A stretch of DNA of 64,000 bases from Bimastos eiseni (GCA_959347315.1 OY365810.1:15056896-15120895); one strand, 5' to 3'; shown: positions 32,101 through 42,355, counted from the first letter of the stretch. Notes: generated from the sequence alone by a model not told the origin. Numbers and translations: made by a program.

Positions 32101-35100
32101 TTTGAGCATATCGAAGTTTACTGAAGGTTGTGACCCAACTTCCACATAGCAATTTCCGGTTCACTATTGAGTGTTAGATTTGCAACAATGTTTGGATACT
32201 TTACGATACTGTTCAGTTAATTTCAGAAGGTCGGATAACTGCTAGAAATAAAAGTATGTCTATTTCGATGAGGACGAAAACATTATTCGATGATGCCAGC
32301 AAATTAGCAATTGCGAGAATAATGAACATTTACACAAGCTATTGTCTAGAACTTTGAGTCCAATACATTTGCAATGTTTGATTTCATTTGAATGCTACGC
32401 ATTGTGCAGTTTACTTCATACTAAACTCCTTATATATGGTTTACTGTAATTGCTACTAGACTCAAGCGATTGTTCCACTTCCTCATCCTGTTTTATAATG
32501 ACGGAAAATTTGATTAGGAGATTTACAAAGAAGGAATGATTCATTCGGGTAATTCAGAAGCCAGGAAACCTACAAGTTAATCCACAAAGGACTACGGTCC
32601 TTTAGTTAACAAGCATATGACTATTCGAATAAAGAAAACGTATTGTAGACGTATTGCATAGGCCTATCAACTAAAACAAAGTCTAGACAGGGAAGTGAGA
32701 CTGTTCTTGACCTTGTGCAATTCAACAATGACCTTATCACGACCACTTAACGCACAGTTAGCACAAATCGTCTGCAATTGGCGCCTAACATCTATACTCA
32801 AATTACGTTGAGCCACATATATGATTAGGTTATGTGTGAGCAGGTTGTCTGGTGACTGGGGACCCCAGATCAGTGTTCATGCCAAAGAAAACGAGATGTT
32901 TTCTATGTGCAGACAATTGACACTGGTTCGGGTGCGTGTTAGTCCATTGGTTAGCTTGGTTAATGCTTGCTGGACTGTCAATGCAAAGTAAAGAGTTCAA
33001 ATCTCCGGAAGGAAAAAAATTATGTGCATGTAGTGTCTGCTATCCTCGTACATTAGTTCAAGATCTTTATTGTTTCACTCTGCAGTTGAGTGTTGGTATA
33101 CGGTCGTATATTATCCTGAGTTATTCATTGAAGGGTGTTGGCTTAGGCATGAATGAGCAGGCCAATTAACTCAAGCAAAGGCTGTCAAATTTTGTGTTAT
33201 GATAAACTTAGTTCGTCAAGTACTGATGTTGTTTTAACTCTTGCAGTTTTACTGATTAATACCACTATTATGTGAGCCTACATGACAAAGTGCAGGTCGC
33301 AACGATAAGCCTAAAATATGTCTAATTGTTGGTGTGTATCGTTACCACATGTCTGTCTTTTGACTTCCTTCCTGTGTGCTTTGTGCATGTCCGTTCGTAT
33401 CTGTGGATGACTATACGTGATTTTGCAAATGAGTGGAATCAAGCAAGGACGGACGTGTATGGACGGGAGGAATATTTGTAGGGGAAGCTAAACTTATAAT
33501 GCTTGTCACGGGGATAACAATGGCGCCGAAAGCAACCAATTGCGTCACCCTCGGACCGCACTCTCGTGACCAGAGGGTCTGGGCGTCTCGAGCTAGTCTA
33601 AATAGCCTCCAGCGATTTTGCCTAATGGAGTCATTTGATATGACATGGTGCTTTCAGCTACAATTTATAAATGTAATGTAATGTAAATCCTCGAAAACTT
33701 CACAGCGCCCACAAAAACCACGTCAGGGAAACCAGCTTATTCACCGGCGCTAAAAAACAAAAGCTGCTGAAAGTTTCAATGTTTTAAACTTATATGGTTT
33801 AAAATTTATTGGTTCTCCTGACTACTTTTCATAAAATTAAAAATGTGGAAAGCTGAGATGGGGATTGCATTTGGTAAAATATGCGCAAATTCTAGAGGGG
33901 CGACTGCCCCATTATCCCTCCAAACGCCCATGGGCGGATTTTGTTGGATTTGGTGAATGGATGGATGGAAGGAATGATGGACGGATTCGAGGACTGACTG
34001 ATGCATGGAGGAATAGGTGGATGGTTGACTGGATGGAGGGATGATGAATGGATGACATGGATTGATGGGTGTGGATAGATATGTGAATTTCACTTATTTT
34101 CGTTGCTTTCTTTCTGTCAGTAGATGAGGATCCATTGGCAGAATCAATCGAAAGAGAATCGAGAGACGAAGACTGTAAGTGAAATCGTGTCATTGGGTCT
34201 CTTAGAATCAATACTTGACACTCATCATCTATGGTCAGTCGTTTGCTTAATTTATATAGCACTAATGCTTAAATGGTAAGGTTTCAAACCCCACGATGAT
34301 TTATGTCGGAGCGAGTTTAGTCTACAGGGCAACGTTTTCAAATTGGTCCTGCTGAGAAGTCTTTTTGTGACTACATTGGGAAGCTTCTTTATGCACGGGG
34401 TTCCTCTGTTCTTACACAAATAGCACACAGGACCAAGTCATAGGATTCGTCAAAAATGTAATGATGAACAGAGAAATAGTACAATAACTCCCTAGGTGTC
34501 TTTTCTTTCATATTTCTGCTCAAGACAACCTGCATTTTATTTAGCTCCCATCGCAAACAGATGCCTAAAATCCAAGGAAAGCTTTACTTAAATAGCATAC
34601 CAATACCGAAAGTAATAACAACCAAGTTTCTGGGTGTTCAAATTGATCAACATCTCACATGGAATGATCATATACGACATATATCAATTAAAATGGCTAA
34701 AAATTTAGGAATAATGGCTAGAGTTATGCACCTATTGCCACCCAGTATACGAATTAGCTTATACTACACTATGATCCACCCTTATTTATCGTACTGCAAC
34801 ATCACCTGGGCTTCAAATTATCCCTCAAGATTAAAACACCTTGGTATTTTGCAGAAGAGAGCTCTCCGCATGATAAATGGCAGTCACTTTCTCGCTTCAT
34901 CCCAACCCATCTACAAAGAACTTGGGATTTTGACTATTGAACAGCTGACCAAGTACCAAACTCTTCAATTCATGTATAAATACACACACAGTCAACTACC
35001 CCCTATGTTCAGTAACTACTTCTCCTCCCTATCTGTTTTAAACCCATACAATGTACGAACCTCCGCCAACTACAGACCTGTATTTTGTAGAATCAATACA

Positions 35101-38100
35101 CGAATGTTTTCAATTAGATACTTTGGCCCAAAAGCTTGAAACAGCCTACCAGAGGAAATACGCTCCCAAAAAAGTTTCCATACACTTAAAAAAAGAATAC
35201 GCGAATATTTGGTTATCTGATAATTTCCGGTCATGTGTACACTTATATGCACAATCTTATCGTCATTATCGTCATCAAACACTTAGTTAACTAGTTAAGA
35301 ATTTTTTCTTCTTCATGTTTCATCTACATACCAGCTGCCATGATTACTAATAACATTAGGGTGACCCGACTACGGGACTTGTGTCCTTTTTGGGTTTTTT
35401 TTCCTTATTGGCTCCGTTCCTGAATAATTTGTTTTGATTTGATTTGAATAGTAATAGGTCTACATCATTTGTAATTCAATGACAAGAAGAAACTTATTGT
35501 GATCAGATCGCTAGTAGTCAACTTTGGCCTTAGATGAGAATGAATTGCAGAGCAATTCGTCTGCACGGGTAGCGACCACAACCACAAGTAGTGGGTTTCC
35601 AGATTTTATGACCGTCTATACTTACACCTGGTTATATTGTAAAGTTCCCGTTCGCCCAACTCCTCCAGGTTGTTGTAATGGCATTTAAGAAGCACGTTCC
35701 ATTTTCTTCCGTAGGAATTTATTTATATATTTTCATCTCGATCACGGGGTTAGGGTCACAATGGGTTGACGGTTGAGCCCAAATCTTTGACCCACAATTA
35801 TCTCTCCCTCACCAGGTTAACGTTTGTGTAGGACTTTGAGAAGGTAATTTAGTGTAGAAATAGAAAAATCGACCTTCGTCAGGTGGATAATGACTTCTTT
35901 TGCCCTTTGCTTTTTTTGGCAGATCGTCAAGAACCTGAAATCGTTCCTGGTCTTGGTCGTTTCGAGAAGAACTTGGACGAAGCGGCTGCAAGTTCAGGCA
36001 GATCAGCATCCGACAAAGACGATTTGAATGGTAGGCATCAACATCAGGCCTATCATTGTCATAGTGTCGTCATCTAGTGGAAGTACTTGTATGATCGCAT
36101 TACATGTTTTTCCATGATTTGTATTTGTTTTAACTATTTTATATATATATATATATGTCTAACTATAAATAAATAAATATATATTATATATTATACATTC
36201 CGTATTATAGTTGGTAAAAGAATAATAACAACATATTCTGTGTTTGATATTCGACTTCTATTCGTCAGATGTCACTTCGGCCTAATGTATAGCCGTCTAA
36301 GGTTCTACCCTATTACACTTACCTTAGATATGGCCTTCTACTCTTTCACTTTGACCTTCCACTCCTGTAGTTGATCCTCCGACAAAGGCTGCCACCAGCG
36401 AGGACGATACTTCAAGAGAGATGTTCTTTACATGAGTAAAACGAACTCCGTCCGCCCATTCCTAATTATTGTACTTATTGACACTTAATGGAATTGTCTT
36501 CCCACCTTGTGAGGAATGCGCCATCTTTGGAGACATTCAAATCACAGGCCAAGAAGACCTATCGCTTTTAAGTATCATTTTTAAGACTATCATTGCTTTC
36601 TTTAACTCAATAACAGAATCCTTTCATTCGATGTGTTATTACAAATCGTATTATTATTTCTATTTTATCCTTGTTGCTATTGCTGTGTAATGTAATCGAA
36701 CATTTGTATAGCGCCGCTCAAAATCACCAGTGTTCTCAACTGGTGTCAGTTCCTGAGCAGGCGAAGAGGTAAGTATTAAGGCGTCTCTGGAACTAGGAAG
36801 GTGAGAGGAATAGTAATTCCAGATGTGCATGGACTGTAGATGAGAGTTCCAAGCTGAGAGGCCAACATATACAAGGCTCTTGGATTGGGTCGTAGCAGAG
36901 TTCAAACGTGCAACAACAAAATGAGGCCGGGAGTGGAAGATTGCAAGGACGCCCTTGCGGGTAAAGAGGAGACCAGAGTGCAGAGAAGCCTCAGGTATGT
37001 TGGTGTCACCCCAAACGAGGCAGTTGCCTCGTCATTGTTATTATTACTGTTAATGTTGTTGATGCAGCTACACAAACTAAGGTTTGACCTTCCACCCCAG
37101 TAAAAAAGGTCAATGAGTTTAAAAACAATGATAGTCTTATATAGTTTGAACTCACTGTTGCTAAGGAAAGTGTTTTGTTTGTAGAAATATCCTTACAGGA
37201 TTTGCTGAATTTCGTTCGGGAAACTGTAAAAGATAGAAAGAAGGAAGGTAGGCATGCAAAGCCAAGCATAGGTTAGATGTATTTGGAATTACATTTAAGC
37301 TGCAGAGACGGAAGCCTGCACAAGAAACGGTTCTATAGTCAGTATATGGGTCAGAACAGTTTTTATGATGAATATTAAGGAAAGCTGCTGCACGCATAAT
37401 TTACATAAGAGGCTTATCATTGCCGTCCCACTTACATGTATTCTCTGTGATCTAAATCCGACTTTCTTCCTCCACTGCTACTTATAAATAATCTTTTGAT
37501 CATCCCCGCTTCTGTTTATACGGCATCCTTTTCATCAATGCAGCTTATATTTAAACATAAAACGTTTCATCAAACCTCTTTCTAGCTAAAAGCCTTTCAT
37601 CGTTCCCGGATCCATTGAAACGACAGTCCTTTCATTAATTCAGTTTCCAGTTAAATAGTTGAAGTTCTTTTATGTCACGAAATGGTAGCTTAGAAATAAT
37701 TCAGGTTAAAGTTGCATGCAGACAATTTTGTTTGTGTTAACTTGACTATAAAGGTGAAACAAAAGGAAATGAGCCTTTAGTCAAAAGTACGACCAAACTT
37801 ACCACTGTCTCTGGGAGCAAGTCGAAAGGTAAACTTGATTGTCCACGCTCTTATCATAGGCAGAATTTCATTTAGATTCCGTAGTATCCTATGGCGATCA
37901 AATTGCTGATCTCATCAAATGATAGGTCGTGTCATCGTCGTCATTATCAAAACATTCGCTGCTGTTCAGAGGCTTATTATTGTTATTTCCTCGAATCTCG
38001 ATAATGTGTCTTCGACTAAAAGAAATGGCCAAGGGCGTAACCTACTCCGCCAAATAGTCGTGACTAAACCACTTCTTTTTCTCCTCATGTTCCATCTCCT

Positions 38101-41006
38101 CAACACCTATGTGCACATTTTGTCTGCTGTGTCCGCAACTGTAATGTAATGGGATGGCAGATATTAACAGAGTAGACCTACCTGTTAACATTCTGCCTCA
38201 CAACGGTTGCCATATTGACGATGGAGCTAAACGACAAACAGTCACTCTGACTCATTGTTATATACCAAGCTAACTCAATGCCGCCGTCTGTTAGCATAGG
38301 GCAACAGATGGTGGTGACAGTCACCATCTCTTTTAAAAGTTATGGTGACCGCACACTCACCGTCGCCAATGTTTCGGTGACATGCTGTTTAAATTGGATT
38401 GTCTAGGCTGTTGTACGGTTTTAATAATAATAATTATTATTATTATTGTTACTATTATTATTATTGTATCATTCCCGTTGTGCTTTTCTTAAGATCTTGT
38501 CGTTAAAGCGCTATTCAGTTCATATTAAAAGAATATATCATATGGCCAGACCCGCCAGAGGAGTCTCCTTCGTTGATTTCTGTAGAGACGGGTTGGAGGA
38601 TCTGCTAAACAGGGCAATGCATCCTACGGTGGAAGTTAGTATCTGAAGCAGTGGAGAAAGGTTCTCTCGTCCTCAACTTACCATGTAATCGAACTTTAAG
38701 AACTTTACGCACTCTGTATGAATCTGCATGAACAGATTCGGCGTGTGGTCACTTTAAGCTGCAACTTATCACTTTTACACTGCCATGAGTCAAACTGATT
38801 TATATTTTCATTCAGAGATTTCAATAAAAGATCTGATGGAATTCCTGAAGGAAAGAAAAAACCAGCAGAATAAAGATCATACGGGTTAGCACACAGGAAA
38901 ACGATGATAATGCGCTGTTTATGATTAATACAACAATGATCATGAATTATGTCGACGTGGAATGATAGTTATGTTGATGATGCAATTAACGATGATGACA
39001 GTGTTATTGCTGATTACGATTGGAATATGCTGAAGACGCCGATGATGCAATTGATGAGGCATTGATGCTGAGGAAGTTACTAACAAAGCGTGTATCCCAG
39101 TGGTGGTGGTGGTGGTGACGACGATATGAATTATGATGATGATATTGTTACCGCTAAAACGACTGACTCAATTATAGAACTCCTGGCGCAATAGCTTCTT
39201 TTAGTGGGCAACACATATAAGAAGTCGTTTTATTGTCGTACCATTGACGCTGCTGCTCTGTTGAAAACTTGGAAACTCTTACAGCGTTCACATCTGAGAA
39301 TAATATCAACTGTAGGATAATTTTGATGTGATGTACATTAAACCGATCACATAGACTGCAAAAGTAAAAATATCTCCTGGAGACCGCATTCTTCTCAGAG
39401 CGTAGGGTTTTTTAGGTAACCACACACTCGATTAAAATCCAGAGTTTCATGGTGGGGCAGTAGTGTTTAAACTTGCGCATAATAAACGTTGGGCTTTCGT
39501 TCTAGGTCTGGTCCCTGAAGTTCCATCTGAACGAAGCGGAGAAGCTAAGACAAAGACAGCAGTTGACAAAGACGACAACAGCAGTAAGTCAGATTGCATA
39601 GCATGGTACATCTCAGGTTGCTCTCACCACTTTCAACCTGACATAAATTCAATCATAAATTTAAGCAGCCCAAATCCTATTTAATGTACCTTTGAGCTGT
39701 GAGGCATAGCATTCGTAGGTCTACACATAATTAAAGTAATGAAGAGCGGTCTCTCTATATGGCTTGCATTATGCCATGAGGCCTGTAAGGTAATATATCT
39801 TCACGTTGAAGATCGATCCATTAACCACTGGATTGGCAAGCAACCACATAGGCCTATCGTAACCGTGATCTTCAAACTTCTAAAGTACCACACGAAACCC
39901 AAGCACAGGACACCAGCCAATTCACGAGCGCTGCGTCGAATCAAGGGGTTTGTCCATAGGGCAGTCCGAGGAAGATCAGAGTCCGGCTTCCAGAGGGTCA
40001 CTAAACCAATGCGGTTAAAAAGTAAACGAATGGTCATTTAGTTGTAACCAATCATTACATTGCTGTCATTCATTGGTCCGATATGAGATCGCTGACAAGA
40101 TTGAAAACACAAATTCAAGATTCGGTGACCATCATCTTAGTGCTTAACTGTGATAGGCCTACTCTCGGCACCGTTGTGTATTTGAGAAACTAAGATTCTA
40201 TATTAACAGAAAGATGCATGCATGATCTATTATTATGCACCTTTAGGCCTACACACTTTTCGCAGCTGTAGGCCTCATCGTGGATCACGTTACTTTATCC
40301 TAACTTATGCACAATATGTAGAACCCGTGGTTTATAATTATTACTATTATTAATACCGAAATTTGATACCGCCCTTCTTCCAACATCTTTTGCTCAGAAG
40401 TGCATACACACGCCTTCACAGCGCAACTGCAGTTGTACTGCGGAGCAATTGTGCGCGAAGGACTTGCTCAAGGTCCCAACACAGTGACGCCCCGGACGAG
40501 GCTCGAACCCGCGCGCTCAGCACACACTGAACGCCACAGGCTGACCGCTCTAACCGATTGGCCACTGTGCCATGGTGTGGCACATGCGACCATGCGATTA
40601 TGCATTATTTCGCATTTTTTCGCATGAATTTCTAAATGGAAAGTTTTCGCAAATTATTACATGAAGTTCTAAAATTTCGGTCAGTGTCAACTATAATCGG
40701 CTTGTCCATTCCATTATCAGCCTATAGTGGCTATAGTTTAACGACCAGACGACCCGTGGTTTATGCGATTATGCGATTTTTCGCATAATTTACGATTTTT
40801 TCGCATAAGCCACAGGGACCTAACAATATGCATCCGAAAATAATATAAAAAGCGTTCATATAAAGACCGTATGTAGGCCGCGGTAGATCATCTGAGTCTG
40901 ATGTTTTTGTCATGCCTGCTGTTGCTTAGATGTATCGTTGAAAGACGCTCTGGAGTATCTTGCCAGCTTAAAGAAGAAGCTCAATGAAAATGAAGGAACC
41001 GAATAA
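28974..41006 (+). CDS. secreted modular protein, copy 2 (8 coding exons, 234 aa)
   Basis: Exons 28974-29121, 30509-30619, 34124-34174, 35923-36030, 37185-37247, 38816-38884, 39506-39583 and 40930-41006 join into a 705-bp frame ending in TAA. All seven introns are GT-AG and phase 1. Order of parts: Arg-rich N-terminus and hydrophobic signal segment; DGKGLLSRAIG helix-like module; acidic DEDPL; RQEPEIVPG linker ending DKDDLN; ISLQDLLNFV module; ISIKDLMEFL module; linker LVPEVPSE ending DKDDNS; terminal VSLKDALEYL module. Thus [linker ending DKDD + helix exon] occurs twice. It lacks regular Cys spacing, obvious KR/GKR processing sites and any domain that I know. It is paralogous to 4653-14070. 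Likely a secreted peptide precursor or small extracellular protein; function unknown. Symmetric exons, frame continuity and in-frame indels between paralogues support coding; transcription is unproven. Confidence 0.7.
29150..29562. repeat. diverged direct repeat in gene 2 intron 1
   Basis: About 105 bases at 29150-29255 recur at 29459-29562 with shared blocks GAGACAGGTTTTTG.CC, GTGGCCGC, ATCA.CCCCG and CCAGGTGTTCCCCGA. One copy has a Trp/Tyr/Pro-rich open frame, but there are no splice sites that fit the gene. Confidence 0.75.
30509..30619 (+). CDS. gene 2 exon 2: DGKGLL module
   Basis: 111 bp, phase 1-1, acceptor GGTCTTATGGCAG|AT, donor G|GTAAGG. Encodes a charged helix-like stretch (GKGLLSRAIGEFEDALSRL, then KQYAKGL and an acidic end). 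It is open here, whereas the paralogue at 13985 has two stops. Confidence 0.72.
30823..30908 (+). mobile_element. tRNA-SINE family B, copy 1
   Basis: The head shows an A box (TTAGTCGATTGGTTAGCTTA) and a B box (GGGTTCAAATC) with tRNA-like spacing. A second copy, about 90% alike, is at 32922-33007. It is an insertion in gene 2 intron 2. The body after the head is short or diverged. Confidence 0.75.
31684..31928 (-). mobile_element. tRNA-SINE family A, copy 2 (complete head)
   Basis: On the - strand: head AGCACAGTGGCCGATCGG.., A box GGTTAGAGTGG, B box GGGTTCGACCC, body containing CTTGAGCAAGTC and GCAGTACAACTGC, ending in an A/T-rich (AAAT)n tail (31684-31714). It shares its full length with 40356-40571. 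Pol III-type tRNA-derived SINE; located in gene 2 intron 2. Confidence 0.85.
32922..33007 (+). mobile_element. tRNA-SINE family B, copy 2
   Basis: Matches 30823-30908 from ACTGGTTCGGGT to TTCAAATCTCCG, with a handful of substitutions and a slightly decayed B box (GAGTTCAAATC). Confidence 0.72.
33955..34075. repeat. degenerate GGAT microsatellite
   Basis: GGATGGA/TGATGGA runs just upstream of the gene 2 DEDPL exon, matching the position of the tract at 5885-6030 in copy 1. Confidence 0.88.
34124..34174 (+). CDS. gene 2 exon 3: acidic DEDPL module, NAGNAG acceptor
   Basis: A 51-bp phase 1-1 exon: (D)EDPLAESIERESRDED. The acceptor reads CTGTCAGTAG|AT, a tandem CAG/TAG site. Use of the upstream AG (exon from 34121) adds one in-frame codon. 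The downstream site is chosen because it matches the only acceptor of the paralogue at 6099. Confidence 0.7.
34535..35450 (+). pseudogene. LINE RT C-terminal fragment with 3' tail
   Basis: Open frame 34561-35139 reads FLGVQIDQHLTW, HIRHISIKMAKNLG, HPYLSYCNITW, LQKRALRMI and ELGILTIEQL, the standard end of a Jockey/CR1-group reverse transcriptase ORF. An in-frame TGA at 35138 replaces the expected Trp before NSLPEEIR, and the frame then runs on to about 35219. The 3' end has a TGATTTGATTTGA repeat near 35435-35448, a typical LINE tail. It is 5' truncated and inserted in gene 2 intron 3. Confidence 0.88.
35923..36030 (+). CDS. gene 2 exon 4: RQEPE linker module
   Basis: 108 bp, phase 1-1, acceptor TTTTTTTGGCAG|AT, donor G|GTAGGC. 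RQEPEIVPGLGRFEKNL, then Ala/Ser-rich and SDKDDLN. The end resembles exon 7 (VDKDDNS), and each is followed by one or more helix exons, suggesting duplication of a two-exon unit. Confidence 0.75.
36690..37020. repeat. dispersed TATAGCGCC repeat
   Basis: Starts TTTGTATAGCGCCGCTC and continues about 300 bases, with the structure of the repeat at 9225 (GAG.TCC.A near its middle). Lies in gene 2 intron 4. Confidence 0.55.
37185..37247 (+). CDS. gene 2 exon 5: ISLQDLL helix module
   Basis: 63 bp, phase 1-1, acceptor TTTGTTTGTAG|AA, donor G|GTAGGC. (E)ISLQDLLNFV followed by a basic end (KDRKKE). Same pattern as exons 6 and 8. Confidence 0.72.
38561..38635 (+). pseudogene. possible decayed helix exon (lost donor)
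   Basis: A 75-bp block after CCGCCAGAG reads VSFVDFC and LEDLLNRA, close in pattern to the ISL.DLL exons, and its length is a multiple of three with the same phase. Where a donor should follow GAAG it reads TTAGTA instead of GTAGTA/GTAAGT. The frame meets TGA shortly after. If real, it is a former module; the acceptor tract is also poor. Confidence 0.35.
38816..38884 (+). CDS. gene 2 exon 6: ISIKDLM helix module
   Basis: 69 bp, phase 1-1, acceptor TTTTCATTCAG|AG, donor G|GTTAGC. (E)ISIKDLMEFLKERKN and a polar end. Clear repeat of exon 5. Confidence 0.74.
39506..39583 (+). CDS. gene 2 exon 7: linker module
   Basis: 78 bp, phase 1-1, acceptor TTTCGTTCTAG|GT, donor A|GTAAGT. (G)LVPEVPSERSGEAK, then VDKDDNS. 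Counterpart of exon 4. Confidence 0.72.
40340..40571 (-). mobile_element. tRNA-SINE family A, copy 3
   Basis: Full-length match to 31684-31928. On the - strand: A box GGTTAGAGCGG, B box GGGTTCGAGCC, body with CTTGAGCAAG, and a short (AAT)n tail visible as TTATTACTATTATTAATA at 40338-40355. In gene 2 intron 7. Confidence 0.85.
40930..41006 (+). CDS. gene 2 exon 8: terminal VSLKDAL module
   Basis: Acceptor CTGTTGCTTAG|AT. (N)VSLKDALEYLASLKKKLN, acidic tail, TAA. Third repeat of the helix pattern, here terminal. Confidence 0.75.
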
Positions 41007-41034
41007 CATCTCCAACGCCGCCTTCCAACACACG
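41007..41034 (+). other. gene 2 3' UTR, first part
   Basis: The 28 bases after the stop end at a possible donor (ACACACG|GTTAGT). A UTR intron this close to the stop would not be expected to trigger nonsense-mediated decay. Confidence 0.35.
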
Positions 41035-41096
41035 GTTAGTTTTTGATACCATGTCGGCTGCTTTCAACTCAGAACCGTTAATTAATTATTAGTCTA

Positions 41097-41228
41097 GAGA
41101 GAGAGAGAGGGAGAGCGAGGGAGAGCGAGGGAGAGCGAGGGAGAGCGAGGGAGAGCGAGGGAGAGCGAGGGAGAGCGAGGGAGAGCGAGGGAGAGCGAGG
41201 GAGAGCGAGGGAGAGCGAGGGAGGGAGA
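41097..41228. repeat. 10-bp minisatellite GAGAGCGAGG x11
   Basis: Eleven perfect decamers (41111-41220) with flanking GAGAGAGA. All purine except one C per unit, with strong strand asymmetry. Confidence 0.97.
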
Positions 41229-41734
41229 ACGCTAAAGAGAATTATAGCAAAAGAGACAAAGAACGAAAGGGAGAGAAATAACTTGATTGAGAACGAGAGG
41301 GAAAGAATATGAGAAAAAGAACAGAGTGGAACCTATATGTTGCTATGACTATCATGATGCTATTAGCGGGCTGCAGGCCTTCTTTGTTGGCCTAATCATG
41401 CCTGGTGTATGTAAACGACAAGCCCTCCTATGCTAACTAACAGAGGTGAGAAACACAGGCAGAGTGGTAACTTCATTGTTTCAGTCATTATACGTTTAGA
41501 CCTACATACACTTGGGCAATATAATAATAATAAATGGGCCTACCAACTGAATGAGTTGGGTTTGTGATATCATTCCACCGCCAATATAGTCCTAGGCTAC
41601 ATCTACTTACTTTAGTGTCCGTTTATTTTATTCTCTGCAACAGTTAAATTGCATCAACAAATACATTTAAGAAAATTCTCACAAGAAATCAAAATATCAG
41701 AGCAAAGAGTTTTGACAATGGCTGTTGGCTAAGG

Positions 41735-42022
41735 TCAAGGACATTACCCTCCCCCCGGACATTTCCCCAGACATTACCCCCCGCCCGGACAAGAGTATGT
41801 ATGTGTACATGCACATATGTATGTATATATGTATACATGTATACATGTATGTATGCATCTACATATGTATGTATACATGTATGTTTACAGGTATGTATGT
41901 GCACATGTATACATGTATGTATGTATATATGTATGTATGCGTGTATGTATATTTGCGCTATGGAAATAATGGGATGTCCGGAGGATAATGTCCGGGGGTA
42001 ATGTTCGGGGGGGGTAATGTCC
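41735..42022. repeat. inverted CCCGGACATTACC repeat around (TATG)n
   Basis: Left: GGACATTACCCTCCCCCCGG, then two further CGGACATT/GACATTACCCC units. Right: the complementary GGATAATGTCCGGGGGTAATG and GGGGTAATGTCC. Together they form a fold-back with several short units per arm. Confidence 0.75.
41794..41960. repeat. (TATG)n microsatellite
   Basis: ATGTATGTATAC-type tract. Flanks on both sides carry related CCGGACATTACC/GGTAATGTCC sequences in opposite orientation (41735-41792 and 41970-42022), so the tract sits in the loop of an imperfect inverted repeat. Confidence 0.9.
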
Positions 42023-42171
42023 TGATACCGCTGGCTAATCGAACACTGTGAATACTGTCTACGACGATTATCGGTGATGGATTTTTACTGGATAATTATA
42101 TATTATAAGATTACTATAGACCTACACCACCACAGCGCCCAACAAAGAGAGCAATGGGATAGATGCCGTAA

Positions 42172-42355
42172 AATAGAAGGAGCAGAGGAAGACCGGTGAA
42201 AACCTGGAGAAGCACCTTCAGACAGGACTAGAAGGAGATGGGAATCGCCTGGAAAGACGCGGAGGAGATTGCTAAAGATAGTACGGGATGGAGAGCTCTT
42301 GTCGACGGATGTTCCGGAAGGAACGGGAGGAACTAAGTCTAAGTAAGTAAGTATA
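42172..42355 (+). pseudogene. LINE 3' end with AAGT tail
   Basis: Reads RGRPVKTWRSTFRQD, stop (TAG at 42229), then MGIAWKDAEEIAKD and GWRALVDG, ending at TAA 42334 and followed by the tail AAGTCTAAGTAAGTAAGTA. The TW...D......W..A...A.D...WR.LV pattern is the usual extreme C-terminus of many LINE ORF2 proteins. Strongly 5' truncated, with one internal stop. Confidence 0.8.

Noticed and set aside
39739..40041. Basic 100-residue frame in gene 2 intron 7
   Set aside because: No acceptor or donor in phase 1, no similarity to the modules, and a comparable frame on the other strand.
41111..41220. CRISPR-like regular array
   Set aside because: Contiguous decamers without spacers; a minisatellite in a eukaryotic intron.
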